The notes under the pieces were generated by a model, which was not told where the DNA came from, did no database searches, and saw only the letters and a list, made by a program, of their open reading frames with translations. Shown piece after piece: positions 16,205 through 24,787 of a stretch of 64,000 nucleotides of DNA. The stretch's first letter is position 1. Each line of letters opens with the position of its first letter. Position numbers and translations under genes: made by a program. Origin of the DNA: Amycolatopsis regifaucium (lineage in GTDB: Bacteria > Actinomycetota > Actinomycetes > Mycobacteriales > Pseudonocardiaceae); NCBI RefSeq assembly GCF_001613935.1, contig NZ_LQCI01000002.1, positions 124,001 to 188,000 on the forward strand, given 5' to 3'.

Positions 16205-17338
16205 ATGCGGCTGAAGACGGCAGCACTGGGGATGGCGATGATGGTCGTCTGCGGCCTCGCGGCGGCGAACCAGGCGAGCGCGGTCACGGCCGCTGATCCG
16301 ACCGGGGCCGAGTTGAGCGCGGTGGTCGCGAACTGCGCGCAGCAGGTGTCCGCCGGGAAGTACGCCGAGCGCAGCGGCGGCACCCGCACGGTTCCCGTCT
16401 GCGCGACCGGCGGCGCGGTGCACTGGCGGTCCGGGATGACGGTCGATTGCGACGGGCAGCGCACCGAGAAGTGCAACGCTTCGACCGATCCCTCCTGGCA
16501 GGGGCAGACCGCGTGGTCGCAGCCGGACGGCAAACCGCTCAACGCCGAGAAACTGCCCTACATCGTGGTCCCCGGGATCAGCTCCACCTGGAGTTACGCC
16601 CGCTCCGGCATCACCGGTGGCACTGTCGCCGCGGTCGTCTATCAGGGCAGGGTCGCCTATGCCGTGGTGGGCGACGTCGGCCCGGCCGGCGCGATCGGCG
16701 AGGGTTCCTATGCACTGGCCAAGGCGCTCGGTATCAATCCCGACCCGCGTTCGGGCGGGGTGTCGGGCAGGGTCGTCGACTACATCGTCTTCCCCGGTGT
16801 CAAAGCGTCGCCCATCCACGACGCCGTCGACGCGGCCACCGAGGGCAAACGAGCCGCGACCGAGCTGGTGTCCCGCTCCCGCGGTTGCGCGAACGTCGGC
16901 GTCGACGGCCCCTATCCGCGACTCGAGCCCGGCGTCACCCGGCCTGAGGTGAAGACGGCGCAATGCCTGCTCCGGGCCGCCGGACAGGACACGGGTGCCG
17001 GTGACCCCAGCGGTGTCCTGGATCCGGCGACCGTGTCCGCGCTGAAGCGGTTCCAGGCGCAGGTGGGCCTCGCAGAGGCGGGCTCGGTGGACTCGCACAC
17101 CTGGACGGCGCTGCTGGCACGGGGCGCCACTCCGCAGCTTCAGGACGGTTCGTCGGGTGAAGCCGTTTTCCGGCTGCAACGGTCGCTCAACGCCGCCACG
17201 GCCGCGAATCTGACCGTCGACGGCAAATTCGGCACCAAGACCACCACGGCCGTCAAGGGCTACCAAGCCTCCCGGGGGCTCGATGCCGACGGGATAGTCG
17301 GCGCGAACACCTGGCGGGCCCTGCAAACCGGGCGATGA
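16205..17338 (+). CDS. Secreted GH75 chitosanase with two peptidoglycan-binding domains
   Basis: A 377-residue exported protein with a signal peptide (about 1-26, NQASA). Residues about 35-215 match glycoside hydrolase family 75, endo-chitosanases that cut beta-1,4 glucosamine polymers: the segment with D81-C-D83-G, the LPYIVVPG strand, and VVGDVGPAGAIGEGSYALAK with E166, the likely catalytic acidic residues. Two PG_binding_1 repeats follow (about 228-300 and 305-377). Attachment of a chitosanase to wall-binding modules suggests it acts at the cell surface on chitosan or on poorly acetylated glycan. ATG 16205 has AGAGAAGAG upstream. It is the second gene of the operon led by the NlpC/P60-like peptidase and is followed by a hairpin. 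Confidence 0.86.
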   Translation: MRLKTAALGMAMMVVCGLAAANQASAVTAADPTGAELSAVVANCAQQVSAGKYAERSGGTRTVPVCATGGAVHWRSGMTVDCDGQRTEKCNASTDPSWQGQTAWSQPDGKPLNAEKLPYIVVPGISSTWSYARSGITGGTVAAVVYQGRVAYAVVGDVGPAGAIGEGSYALAKALGINPDPRSGGVSGRVVDYIVFPGVKASPIHDAVDAATEGKRAATELVSRSRGCANVGVDGPYPRLEPGVTRPEVKTAQCLLRAAGQDTGAGDPSGVLDPATVSALKRFQAQVGLAEAGSVDSHTWTALLARGATPQLQDGSSGEAVFRLQRSLNAATAANLTVDGKFGTKTTTAVKGYQASRGLDADGIVGANTWRALQTGR

Positions 17339-17343
17339 ACTGT

Positions 17344-17381
17344 CCTGAGGCTTCCGGTCTCGTCGAACCGGAAGCCTCAGG
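17344..17381. terminator. Bidirectional hairpin terminator
   Basis: Perfect 15-base arms (17344-17358 and 17367-17381) with an 8-base loop between the converging chitosanase and response-regulator genes; the right arm includes the regulator's stop codon. Confidence 0.8.
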
Positions 17382-18042
17382 CACCCGGCCTGACGAGACC
17401 GGACTCGTAGGCCAGTGCGACGATCTGCGCGCGACTGGAGAGGCCGAGTTTCGTCATCGCGCGGTTCACGTGCGTCTTCACCGTGGACTCGCTCACCACC
17501 AGCTCGCCCGCGATACCGCCGTTGGTCATCCCTTTGCCGACCAGGCGCAGCACCTCGGTCTCCCGCGCGGTGAGGCAATCCAGCTCAGGTCCGCGCGCGG
17601 CGGCAGGCCGATCCGGCCGGTTCGTATAGGCCTCGATCAGGCGCCGCGTGACGGACGGGGCGAACAGCTGCCCCCCCGCCGCGATCGTGTGGATCGCGGC
17701 GACCAGCCGTTCCGCACGGACGTCCTTGAACAGGAAGCCCGAGGCCCCCGCGCGCAACGCCGCGTACACGTATTCGTCCAGGTCGAACGTCGTCAGCACG
17801 AGCACACGTGTCGGACGATCGCTTTCCGCGGCGAGGATGCGTTCGGTCGCGACCACCCCGTTCGTGCCCGGCATCCGGATGTCCATCACCACGACGTCGG
17901 GCCGCAGCCGCGCCGCCAGGTCCACCGCCTCCTGTCCGTCGGCGGCCTCGCCGACGACGGTGATACCGGGCGCGGCCCGTAGCAGCGCGACAAATCCGGC
18001 ACGGACGAGATCCTGGTCGTCGACGACCAGCACTTCGATCAT
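17377..18042 (-). CDS. NarL/FixJ-family response regulator
   Basis: A 221-residue two-component regulator. The receiver domain (about 1-118) has the acidic pair in VLVVDDQDLVRAG, the phosphorylation aspartate in VVVMDIRMPG (about residue 55), and the conserved Thr and Lys in LVLTTF and FLFKD. A LuxR-type helix-turn-helix closes the protein (LTARETEVLRLVGKGMTNGG, then SESTVKTHVNRAM). ATG 18042 has GGGGGAG 6 bases upstream and overlaps the intended stop of the kinase gene as ATGA, a sign of translational coupling. The partner kinase is directly upstream. The regulated genes are not evident; the divergent cluster at 19543-23703 is the nearest candidate. Confidence 0.92.
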   Translation of the reverse strand: MIEVLVVDDQDLVRAGFVALLRAAPGITVVGEAADGQEAVDLAARLRPDVVVMDIRMPGTNGVVATERILAAESDRPTRVLVLTTFDLDEYVYAALRAGASGFLFKDVRAERLVAAIHTIAAGGQLFAPSVTRRLIEAYTNRPDRPAAARGPELDCLTARETEVLRLVGKGMTNGGIAGELVVSESTVKTHVNRAMTKLGLSSRAQIVALAYESGLVRPGA

Positions 18043-19207
18043 GAACCGACTCCCCCAGCCGCCAGCGGGAGCACCAGCGTCACCACGAAACCCCCCTCCG
18101 CGCCCGCGCCCGCCACGAGTGTCCCCCGTACAGTTCGGCACGCTCACGCATGCCGATCATGCCGTGTCCGGAGCTCTCCTGGAACCGCTCGGAGCGGCCG
18201 TCGTCGGCGATCCGGACCGACACTTCCTCCGCGCCGTAGGTCAGCGACACCCACGCCCTCGCCGGACGGGCATGCTTGACCACGTTGGTCAGCGCCTCCT
18301 GCACGACACGATAAATGCAGAGTTCCACCCCGTCCGGCAGCGAGCGCACCCTCCCCCGCACGGAGATCTCGACGTGCACCCCGGCGGCGCCGACTCTCGC
18401 CGCCAGGTCCTCCAGTCCCGCCAACCCGGGAGCGGGTACGAAGGTGTCGTCGTCCTCACCGGACCGCAGCACCGTCAGCATGCGCCGCAATTCGTCCAAG
18501 CCCTCGCTGCTGGTGCGGCCGATGACATCCAGCGCCGTCCGGCTGGCCGCCGGATCCGACTCGAACACGTATCGCGCCATTTCCGCCTGTACCGCGATGA
18601 CCGACATGTGATGGGCGACGACGTCATGCAGCTCGCGTGCGGTGCGGACCCGTTCCTCCGTCACGGCCCGCCGCGCCCGGTCTTCCTGCTCGCGGCGCAG
18701 CTGCCCGGTCAGTACCCGCAGCTGGCCGTTGCGCTGGGCCAGCCGCCCGGCGTTGGCGCCGAAACCCCACGCGACACCGGTCAGCAACACGCTCTGGAAC
18801 ACCGCCGTCCCCGTCGAGCCGATCAGCTGGGACTGGCAGGCCGCGTAGGTCTCGCCCGCCAGCGTGGCCGCGGCGCACACCGCCGTCACCGGAAGCGACC
18901 GGTGCGCGGCGACGGTGTACAGACCGAGCAGCAGCGCCAGCGCGCTGACGCCCGGCCAGTACCCGGGCACCAGATAGCCGGCCCATCCGGCCAGCAACAG
19001 GACGAAGACCCCGAGCGGCGCCCGGCGTCGAACCGCCAGCGGCGCGTTGACCAGCACACTGAGCACGACACCGGTCGCGTCGAACGGCCTGAACCCCGGG
19101 AGATCGACGGCGAAACCCGCCTGGACCGTGAACCCGATCATGAACACGGCGAGTACCGCGTCGGCCACCGCGGGGGCGATCTTTCTCAACCAGGTCGGTG
19201 GGCGCAC
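18039..19207 (-). CDS. Sensor histidine kinase (HisKA_3 type), apparent frameshift near the 3' end
   Basis: A membrane kinase partner of the response regulator. Four or five hydrophobic segments fill the first half. The phosphoacceptor helix has ELHDVVAHHMSVIAVQ, and the ATPase domain shows VVQEALTNVVKHA and IADDGRSE, then GHGMIGMRERAELYGG. After that glycine pair the open frame turns to RARARRGVSW and stops at 18080. Shifting by one base at the run of five G on the coding strand (18123-18127) restores TLVAGAGAEGGFVVTLVLPL, the normal last strands of this ATPase fold, and a TGA that overlaps the regulator's ATG. One G is therefore missing relative to an intact gene: a sequencing error, a recent mutation, or frameshifting. 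The GTG start at 19207 is uncertain. Confidence 0.82.
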
Positions 19208-19542
19208 ACGGAACGATAGCCGTCGAAGCGACCGCGGCGCGTCCGGCTCCGGGACGACATCCCTACCGCACAGGTTGACTTCCGATCGGCTCGGAACGGC
19301 GCGACCGGCCCCGCTACCCGCCCTCAGTGATCTAGTCCGCGTCAAGCAAGGACAGGTGGATGAACACGGGCTCAACGGGCGAACCCGCCTGCCCCGACGG
19401 GTGCCCGATAGCCATGGAAGCGCGTCGACGACCCCTGCGATCGTCGGGGTGAGGGCAGGTGGCACCTGTGACGTACACACGCTCGGCCGCGTGCCGAGGC
19501 TGCCCGGCACGTTCATCGTCAAGGCACGGAAGGGATCAGTCC
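19208..19542. other. Divergent intergenic region between kinase and unknown cluster
   Basis: No gene is supported. The stretch probably carries the promoters of the leftward kinase and the rightward three-gene cluster. Near 19263 CCTACCGC and GGTTGAC recur in the same order as in the operator-promoter region at 15088-15105, which may mark a shared regulator or be chance. A weak ACCCC/GGGGT hairpin lies near 19430. Confidence 0.3.
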
Positions 19543-19806
19543 ATGGCTGTGCAAGTTGATTTCACGCAGTGGGGGGTCATCGCGTTGGCCCCCGGCCAGG
19601 AAGAGTGGAGATGGTTCACCTGGAACTTCGACGGGGACCACTGGTCGAGGATGAGCATCGTCCCCACGGCCTGGTCTCCCGCCAACGGCTCCATCCAGAT
19701 CGTCGAGGAGTGGGCGAAGAACAACACGTTGTGGGTTCATCTGCGCAACAATGGATCCGACTACGTCTATTACCAGCCCACCGCCGTCACGGCCCCGAGC
19801 CGGTAA
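19543..19806 (+). CDS. Small beta-rich protein of unknown function
   Basis: An 87-residue protein beginning MAVQVDFTQWGVIALAPGQE. It is rich in aromatic residues (EWRWFTWNFDGDHWSR, WVHLRNNGSDYVYYQ) and reads as alternating beta strands, as in a small sandwich or lectin-like fold, without a signal peptide or recognised family motif. ATG 19543 follows GGAAGGGA. It is the first gene of a cluster with the 68-residue and propeller-TPR genes; the next gene is 15 bases away. The lack of cysteines and a signal peptide suggests a cytosolic or non-classically exported protein. The function is unknown. Confidence 0.75.
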   Translation: MAVQVDFTQWGVIALAPGQEEWRWFTWNFDGDHWSRMSIVPTAWSPANGSIQIVEEWAKNNTLWVHLRNNGSDYVYYQPTAVTAPSR

Positions 19807-19821
19807 TAGGAGGAATCGATC

Positions 19822-20028
19822 ATGGCCAGAATCGACATCGTCCATGACGCACAGGGCAACGTGCTCGGGTTCAGCGTCCCCGCCGAGGACGAGGCCACCC
19901 AGACGGGTGTCAGGGCTCAGGAAGGCCAGACCGTGACCCCTGTCGAGATCCCGGGCGATCCGGCGGAGGACCCACACGCGTTCGCCGCCGCCGTGCACAC
20001 CCAGCTGCGCGGTCGCCTGCAGGACTGA
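19822..20028 (+). CDS. Small acidic protein of unknown function
   Basis: A 68-residue protein (MARIDIVHDAQGNVLGFSVP) with an acidic middle and a helical end (DPHAFAAAVHTQLRGRLQD). No family is recognised. The start is well defined by AGGAGG about 9 bases before ATG 19822. It is 15 bases after the 87-residue gene and both probably share a transcript that ends at the hairpin at 20088-20115. Its small size, lack of a signal and tight linkage suggest a partner or chaperone for the neighbouring protein, which is inference only. Confidence 0.72.
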   Translation: MARIDIVHDAQGNVLGFSVPAEDEATQTGVRAQEGQTVTPVEIPGDPAEDPHAFAAAVHTQLRGRLQD

Positions 20029-20087
20029 GCTGGTCCGCACAACGCTGACCTCGAACCTTGAGCAGCGTCAACCGGGCCTGAACGTCC

Positions 20088-20115
20088 GGGAGACGGCCGT
20101 CACCGGCCGTCTCCC
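20088..20115. terminator. Hairpin terminator
   Basis: Perfect 12-base arms (20088-20099 and 20104-20115) with loop TCAC, 60 bases after the stop of the 68-residue gene. It separates the two small genes from the propeller-TPR gene, which may therefore have its own promoter or depend on readthrough. Confidence 0.7.
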
Positions 20116-20199
20116 CGGGCCGCACCGCGGCGATGGACGTCGTTCCGCCGTGAGAAAAACCGTGAACGGTACTCATTTGCGTTGAACCCTGGGGATTTG

Positions 20200-23100
20200 A
20201 TGAAACGAAGAAGTCGTTTTCGGAGAGCCATAACGACATTGGTGATCGTCACGGTCGCGTTGTCGGTGTCAGCGGGCACGGGCGAAGCGTCGCCGACCAC
20301 GGTCGTCGGCGGCGATCCGGACGGGAAGGTGATCGGCACGGTCACCGTTCCCCGAGACAAGAAACAGCTGAGCGTCACCATTTACGACGCGGCAGGCAAG
20401 CAACCGGTCCGCACGCTGGTGGAAGCGATGCCCAAGACCGAACCGGACGAGGCCCAGGTGGTCGAGCTGCGCTGGGACGGCACGACGGACTACCGCAAGG
20501 TCGCCCCGGCAGGCAGCTACTCGTGGAAAGCGTTGGCCAGCAACGTCGCCGCGGTCGAGGAAGAACCGATCGGCCAGGGCAGCACGCCCGCGCACGGCAA
20601 AGGTGTGTTCGGCACCGGGGTCGACGCGGTCGCCACCGACGAACAGGGAAACGTCTACGAGTCGTCCGACTACGAGGAGTTCAACGCCGAACTGCGCAAG
20701 TGGACCGCGGACGGCAAGCGGGTCTGGGGCGGTGGCCGAGCCGGCGGCGGCATGGCGCTCGCGGTCGACGACAAGTTCGTCTACGTGGCTGTCGACGGCG
20801 ACGAGATCCTCGACAGAGTCCCACCCGCGCCGGAAAAGCCGATCTACTTCTGCGGCAAAACCATGCTGATGCGCTACGCGCGTGACCGCGAAAGAGACTT
20901 CTACGGCGAGGAAACCCCACAAACGCCATGGCCCGGCATGGACAGGGGCTACATCGTGGCGAATCCGAGCGTGGGCGCCTCGGTGTTCGGGCTCGCCGTG
21001 GACGGCGAATTCCTGTACGCGAGCGATCACTACGCCGGGCAGGTGCGCCAGTACGACAAGAGCACCGGCGAGCTGGTGGGTTCGTTCCCGGTGAACGCCC
21101 CCAAAGGAATCGCGCTCGACCAGACAGGGGCACTGTGGGTGGCCACCGGCAAGGACGTGGTCAAGCTCGACGGGAACGGCCACACCGTCGAGACCCTCAC
21201 GGGCTTCACCGATCCGTATGCCGTCGCAGTGGGTGGCGAGGGCGGCGCGCTGCACGTGGGCGACGTGGGCACCGGCCAGGTGCACCGCTACACCACCACG
21301 CCGAGTGGACGGACTCATGAAGCGTTCTTCGGAAAGGCGACACCCGGACCGATCCAGCCGACCAGACTCCGCTGGCCGGATGACCAGTACCGGGTGGGGG
21401 GTGGCTGTCGGAATCCCCAGAACAAGGATGACAACCCGGATTACCGGCAGGGTGCGGCGGCGAGCCTTGCCGTCCTGAAGAACGGCGACATGGTGGTTGT
21501 CGACCAGATGAACAGCCGGGTCGTGACCTTCGACAAGGACGGCGACAAGATACAGACCGGGGCGGACGGCAAACCCCTGGTTCGCAGCGCACAGTTCATC
21601 GTGCTGCCACAGGTGAACAAGAAGGCCGACCCCAAGATCATGACCGCGGGCGCCCTCGAGTACGACCTGATCGACGAGGCACCTGGCTGGCGATTGCGGG
21701 CGAACTGGCGGCCCAACGGCCCAAGCGGGCCGTTCGACCGAAGCAAGGCCAGCGTGCGCCGCACCTTGAAGAACGGGCGAACCTACTTGTACGTCCTCGG
21801 CGCCAGCACGCCCACCCGTTCCAACGAGGTCACGATCTATGAGTACCTGCCCGACGGCACCCTGCGGCTGGCCACGTCGATCGGGCAGTTGGCGTTCGAC
21901 AAGGACGGGCAGGGCTGGAAGTGGTTCGTCGGGTTCGACACGAAGACGACGAACGGGATCATCGATGACGACGAGCTGAGGCTGACCGACAACCCGGGCT
22001 TGGGCATCTTCAGCGCCACCGCGCCAGGCGCGTGGATCGATGACGACGGCACCATCTGGTTCACCATGAACGGAGAGTGGGAGCGTGACCCTCTGGTGCC
22101 CAAGCCTCCTTATGGTGTCGCGGTTCCGGTCACCGGCTTCTCCGGGGAGGCGCAGAACCCGGTGTACTTGGACTGGGATTCCGTACTCAAAGCGAAGCCC
22201 GCAATCCCGGCGGACACCAGTCCGGAGAAGTTCGCCCCGTCCAACATCAAGATCGACCAGGACACGGGTGACATCTACCGCACCGGATGGACCGAATCGG
22301 GGCACGCGCCGCCCGAACCGGGACCGCAGTACTGGATGGGGGGCAGCACGATCGAACGCCGGACCTCGAACAACGAGGTGACCAGGTTCGTGCCCCGATG
22401 CCAGGACTGGGACGCGACCAAGCCGTACCGCTGCTTGGAAAGGGACGGTTTCTACGGTCTCGCCGCCGTCGCACCGGACGGCGACTACTTCTATGCGGCT
22501 GTCAACGGCAGGGAGACGCACAGTCACGTCGGCCAGACCTGGATCAGGATGTACACCAACGACGGACTGGTGGTGAAGGAGTTCACCGGCGCGAACAACG
22601 GAACGGGCGTCGGTTATGTGTCGAATGTGGACAGTGCGCTCGGCCTCAACGCCTTTACCCATCAGGGGCGTACCACCGTCATGGCCGAAGACAGCTTCTT
22701 GAACCGGGCACTGCGCTGGCGGATGGACGATGTGGGCAGCGTGCATCGGCTGAACGGCGGGTGCCCCAAGGTGTTCGACTGGACCGCGGACGGCGCGAGC
22801 ATCAAACCGGGCTGGGGGCAGTGCGGTCACGACAAAGCACGGGCGCTGATGGCCGAAGCCAAGCGCCTGTGGGGTGAGAACGCCAGGGCGGCGGCGGTCG
22901 AGCGGGCGCTGGAGGCGGTCGCGATGGGCCGCGAGATCGCCGCGACCGACCCGGCGTTCCACCCGACGCTGGCGGAATGGCTCACGTTCGTGGTCGGCGG
23001 CTACCTCGGCGACGTCGGCCGAGGTGACGAGGCGATCGTGGTCTACCAGGAAGGGCGAGGGCTCTACCGGACACTCGTCCAGGAACAGCCCGCCAACTCC

Positions 23101-23703
23101 CAGTACCGCTGGGGTCTGGCCAACAGTTCCATGTACCTCGCGCACCGGTTCTGGGCGAAGGGTGATCGCGACCAGGCCACGGCGAACGCGCTCGACTCGG
23201 TGGGCGTCCTGCGTGAACTCGCCGCCGGCGACCCGGCCTACGCCGAGAGCCCGGGCCCGTTCCTGGTGGCAACCGCCACCTTCCTGACCCAGCATGGCCG
23301 CGTGGACGAGGCCATCTCCCTCGGTGAAGAGGCGGTGGCGCTCTACCGGCGACTCGGTTCGGCCCCCGGACACCGACACCTGACCGGATGGGCACTCAAC
23401 CAGCTGGCCTACACCTACTGGGCCAAGGGCGATCGACCACAAGGGATAGCGAAAGCGCTCGAAGCGGTCGGGATCGCCCGAACCCTCCCGCAGGAAAACC
23501 CGCGCTACGCCGCCGACCACGGTCACTGGCTGCTGTACCCGGCCGTCGGCTACCTGAAGGACAACGGCCAACGCCAGGAAGCGATCGAGTCGGCAAGAGA
23601 AGCAGTAGACGTCTACACCCGGCTCGACGCCGTCGACCCGGCCCGATATGGGCCAAGCCTGGCCTTGGCCAAACAGATACTGAACGATCTCGAAACCACC
23701 TGA
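20200..23703 (+). CDS. Large secreted beta-propeller/TPR fusion protein, unknown function
   Basis: A 1167-residue protein with a basic start and signal-like helix (MKRRSRFRRAITTLVIVTVA, cleavage near GEAS). Residues about 30-130 resemble a FlgD-like Ig strand set (VTVPRDKKQLSVTIYDAAGK). The long middle looks like an NHL-type beta-propeller (FGTGVDAVATDEQGNVYESS, FGLAVDGEFLYASDHYAGQV, GIALDQTGALWVATGKDVVK). Residues about 870-1167 are tetratricopeptide repeats with three near-copies of ALEAV-GIAR-LAAxDP-Y. TPR arrays of this kind are usually cytoplasmic, so the combination with an export signal is unusual. ATG 20200 follows GGGG; TTG 20182 is an alternative. A hairpin lies upstream and another after the stop. 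Role unknown; surface adhesion or signalling is conjecture. Confidence 0.85.
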   Translation: MKRRSRFRRAITTLVIVTVALSVSAGTGEASPTTVVGGDPDGKVIGTVTVPRDKKQLSVTIYDAAGKQPVRTLVEAMPKTEPDEAQVVELRWDGTTDYRKVAPAGSYSWKALASNVAAVEEEPIGQGSTPAHGKGVFGTGVDAVATDEQGNVYESSDYEEFNAELRKWTADGKRVWGGGRAGGGMALAVDDKFVYVAVDGDEILDRVPPAPEKPIYFCGKTMLMRYARDRERDFYGEETPQTPWPGMDRGYIVANPSVGASVFGLAVDGEFLYASDHYAGQVRQYDKSTGELVGSFPVNAPKGIALDQTGALWVATGKDVVKLDGNGHTVETLTGFTDPYAVAVGGEGGALHVGDVGTGQVHRYTTTPSGRTHEAFFGKATPGPIQPTRLRWPDDQYRVGGGCRNPQNKDDNPDYRQGAAASLAVLKNGDMVVVDQMNSRVVTFDKDGDKIQTGADGKPLVRSAQFIVLPQVNKKADPKIMTAGALEYDLIDEAPGWRLRANWRPNGPSGPFDRSKASVRRTLKNGRTYLYVLGASTPTRSNEVTIYEYLPDGTLRLATSIGQLAFDKDGQGWKWFVGFDTKTTNGIIDDDELRLTDNPGLGIFSATAPGAWIDDDGTIWFTMNGEWERDPLVPKPPYGVAVPVTGFSGEAQNPVYLDWDSVLKAKPAIPADTSPEKFAPSNIKIDQDTGDIYRTGWTESGHAPPEPGPQYWMGGSTIERRTSNNEVTRFVPRCQDWDATKPYRCLERDGFYGLAAVAPDGDYFYAAVNGRETHSHVGQTWIRMYTNDGLVVKEFTGANNGTGVGYVSNVDSALGLNAFTHQGRTTVMAEDSFLNRALRWRMDDVGSVHRLNGGCPKVFDWTADGASIKPGWGQCGHDKARALMAEAKRLWGENARAAAVERALEAVAMGREIAATDPAFHPTLAEWLTFVVGGYLGDVGRGDEAIVVYQEGRGLYRTLVQEQPANSQYRWGLANSSMYLAHRFWAKGDRDQATANALDSVGVLRELAAGDPAYAESPGPFLVATATFLTQHGRVDEAISLGEEAVALYRRLGSAPGHRHLTGWALNQLAYTYWAKGDRPQGIAKALEAVGIARTLPQENPRYAADHGHWLLYPAVGYLKDNGQRQEAIESAREAVDVYTRLDAVDPARYGPSLALAKQILNDLETT

Positions 23704-23729
23704 CCGCCGGCACAGCGGCCGGATGTGTC

Positions 23730-23767
23730 GCGAGAGCCACCTCCGCGGTGTCGGAAGTGGCTCTCGC
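23730..23767. terminator. Bidirectional hairpin terminator
   Basis: Arms GCGAGAGCCAC (23730-23740) and GTGGCTCTCGC (23757-23767) pair perfectly, and part of the 16-base interior extends the stem. It lies between the converging propeller-TPR and protease genes. Confidence 0.75.
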
Positions 23768-23780
23768 GCCACGTCCGACA

Positions 23781-24566
23781 TCAAGCCACGGTCGACGTCC
23801 GGCTCGTGTGCCCGGCGATCCAGTCCCGGTACACCGTCACATCGGTCCAGATGCCCAGACCGCTGGCGCACTTCGGGTCCGCGTCCCCATCGCGGCTGGT
23901 GGCACCGACCAGTTCCCATTCACCCGGCCTGCCCTTGAGCTGGGGCCCACCGGAGTCGCCGTAGCAGCCCATCGCGTCCGGCGTGTCGGTACCGGTGCAG
24001 ATTTCCTTACCGGTCGCCACATTGCGGCAATCGTCCGCAGGCATGACCTTGGTGTCCAATTCCTGGAGAATTTCCGGCGCGCCGCAGTTCTCCTCGGCGC
24101 AGTGCTCGCCCCAGCCGAGGATCCGGGTCGCCGTTCCCGCGCCACCCACGGCCTCGGCGATCTTGATCGGCTGCTCGGTCACCGGTTTGTCCAACCGGAC
24201 CAGCGCGATGTCCCCGCCCGGCGGCTTCTGCCTGGAGAAATCCGGGTGGACGACGATCTGGCTGACACCGGTCTCCGTGCCCCCGCTGTTGTGCTGCCGC
24301 GCGCCGATCCTGGTCCTGACCTGGCCCGGACGCGCTCCCTGCACGCAGTGCGCCGCGGTCACCACCCAGTTCTCACTGATCAGCGAGCCACCGCAGAAAT
24401 GATGTCCGTCTTGCTGCAACGACACCATGAACGGGTAGTCCTCGGTGGCGTCGTGCCCGCCGATGACGTAGGGGGTCGGCCCCTCAGCCGCCACGGCGAT
24501 CCCCGGTACCAGCACCGCTCCCGCCGCGGCCAACCCCATCATCAGTACGCCTGTTTTGCGAAGCAT
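23781..24566 (-). CDS. Secreted trypsin-like serine protease (S1)
   Basis: A 261-residue exported protease. A signal peptide (about 1-27, IAVAAEG) is followed by a short propeptide, the activation site VIGGHDA at about 34, and the catalytic triad H73 (VTAAHC), D119 (GGDIALVRL) and S205 (GDSGGP). Six or more cysteines are placed for the usual disulfides. It should cut peptide bonds outside the cell, probably after basic residues given the trypsin-like fold, though the specificity-pocket residue was not assigned with certainty. No ribosome-binding site is obvious near ATG 24566. It converges on the propeller-TPR gene and does not appear to be in an operon. Confidence 0.92.
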   Translation of the reverse strand: MLRKTGVLMMGLAAAGAVLVPGIAVAAEGPTPYVIGGHDATEDYPFMVSLQQDGHHFCGGSLISENWVVTAAHCVQGARPGQVRTRIGARQHNSGGTETGVSQIVVHPDFSRQKPPGGDIALVRLDKPVTEQPIKIAEAVGGAGTATRILGWGEHCAEENCGAPEILQELDTKVMPADDCRNVATGKEICTGTDTPDAMGCYGDSGGPQLKGRPGEWELVGATSRDGDADPKCASGLGIWTDVTVYRDWIAGHTSRTSTVA

Positions 24567-24643
24567 TATCGTGAACTCCCCGGAGACGACGAATTGCTGA
24601 CAGTCGTCACGCTATGGGGTGATCCTCACCACCAGATCGGCTC

Positions 24644-24668
24644 TTCGGCCGGGTGCGTATCGGCCGAA
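24644..24668. repeat. Short inverted repeat upstream of the protease gene
   Basis: TTCGGCCG (24644-24651) and CGGCCGAA (24661-24668) around 9 bases, in the 220-base divergent region between the S1 protease and SGNH hydrolase genes. It may be an operator for either gene; nothing else in the region was recognised. Confidence 0.35.
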
Positions 24669-24787
24669 TGACCGACCCAGCGTGATAGCGCACCAGGTGA
24701 AGTGACCCCATGGGGACTACACCGTCGTGGCCTCGTGACGCGCGGGGGCGGCCAGACCAGGCGTGCCCTGCTGGGTAACATCGAGGC

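Noticed and set aside
20269..23919. A 1216-codon open frame on the minus strand.
   Set aside because: It is the antisense shadow of the propeller-TPR gene. High GC keeps the opposite frame open; the protein has no domain logic and the plus-strand gene has a signal peptide and repeats.
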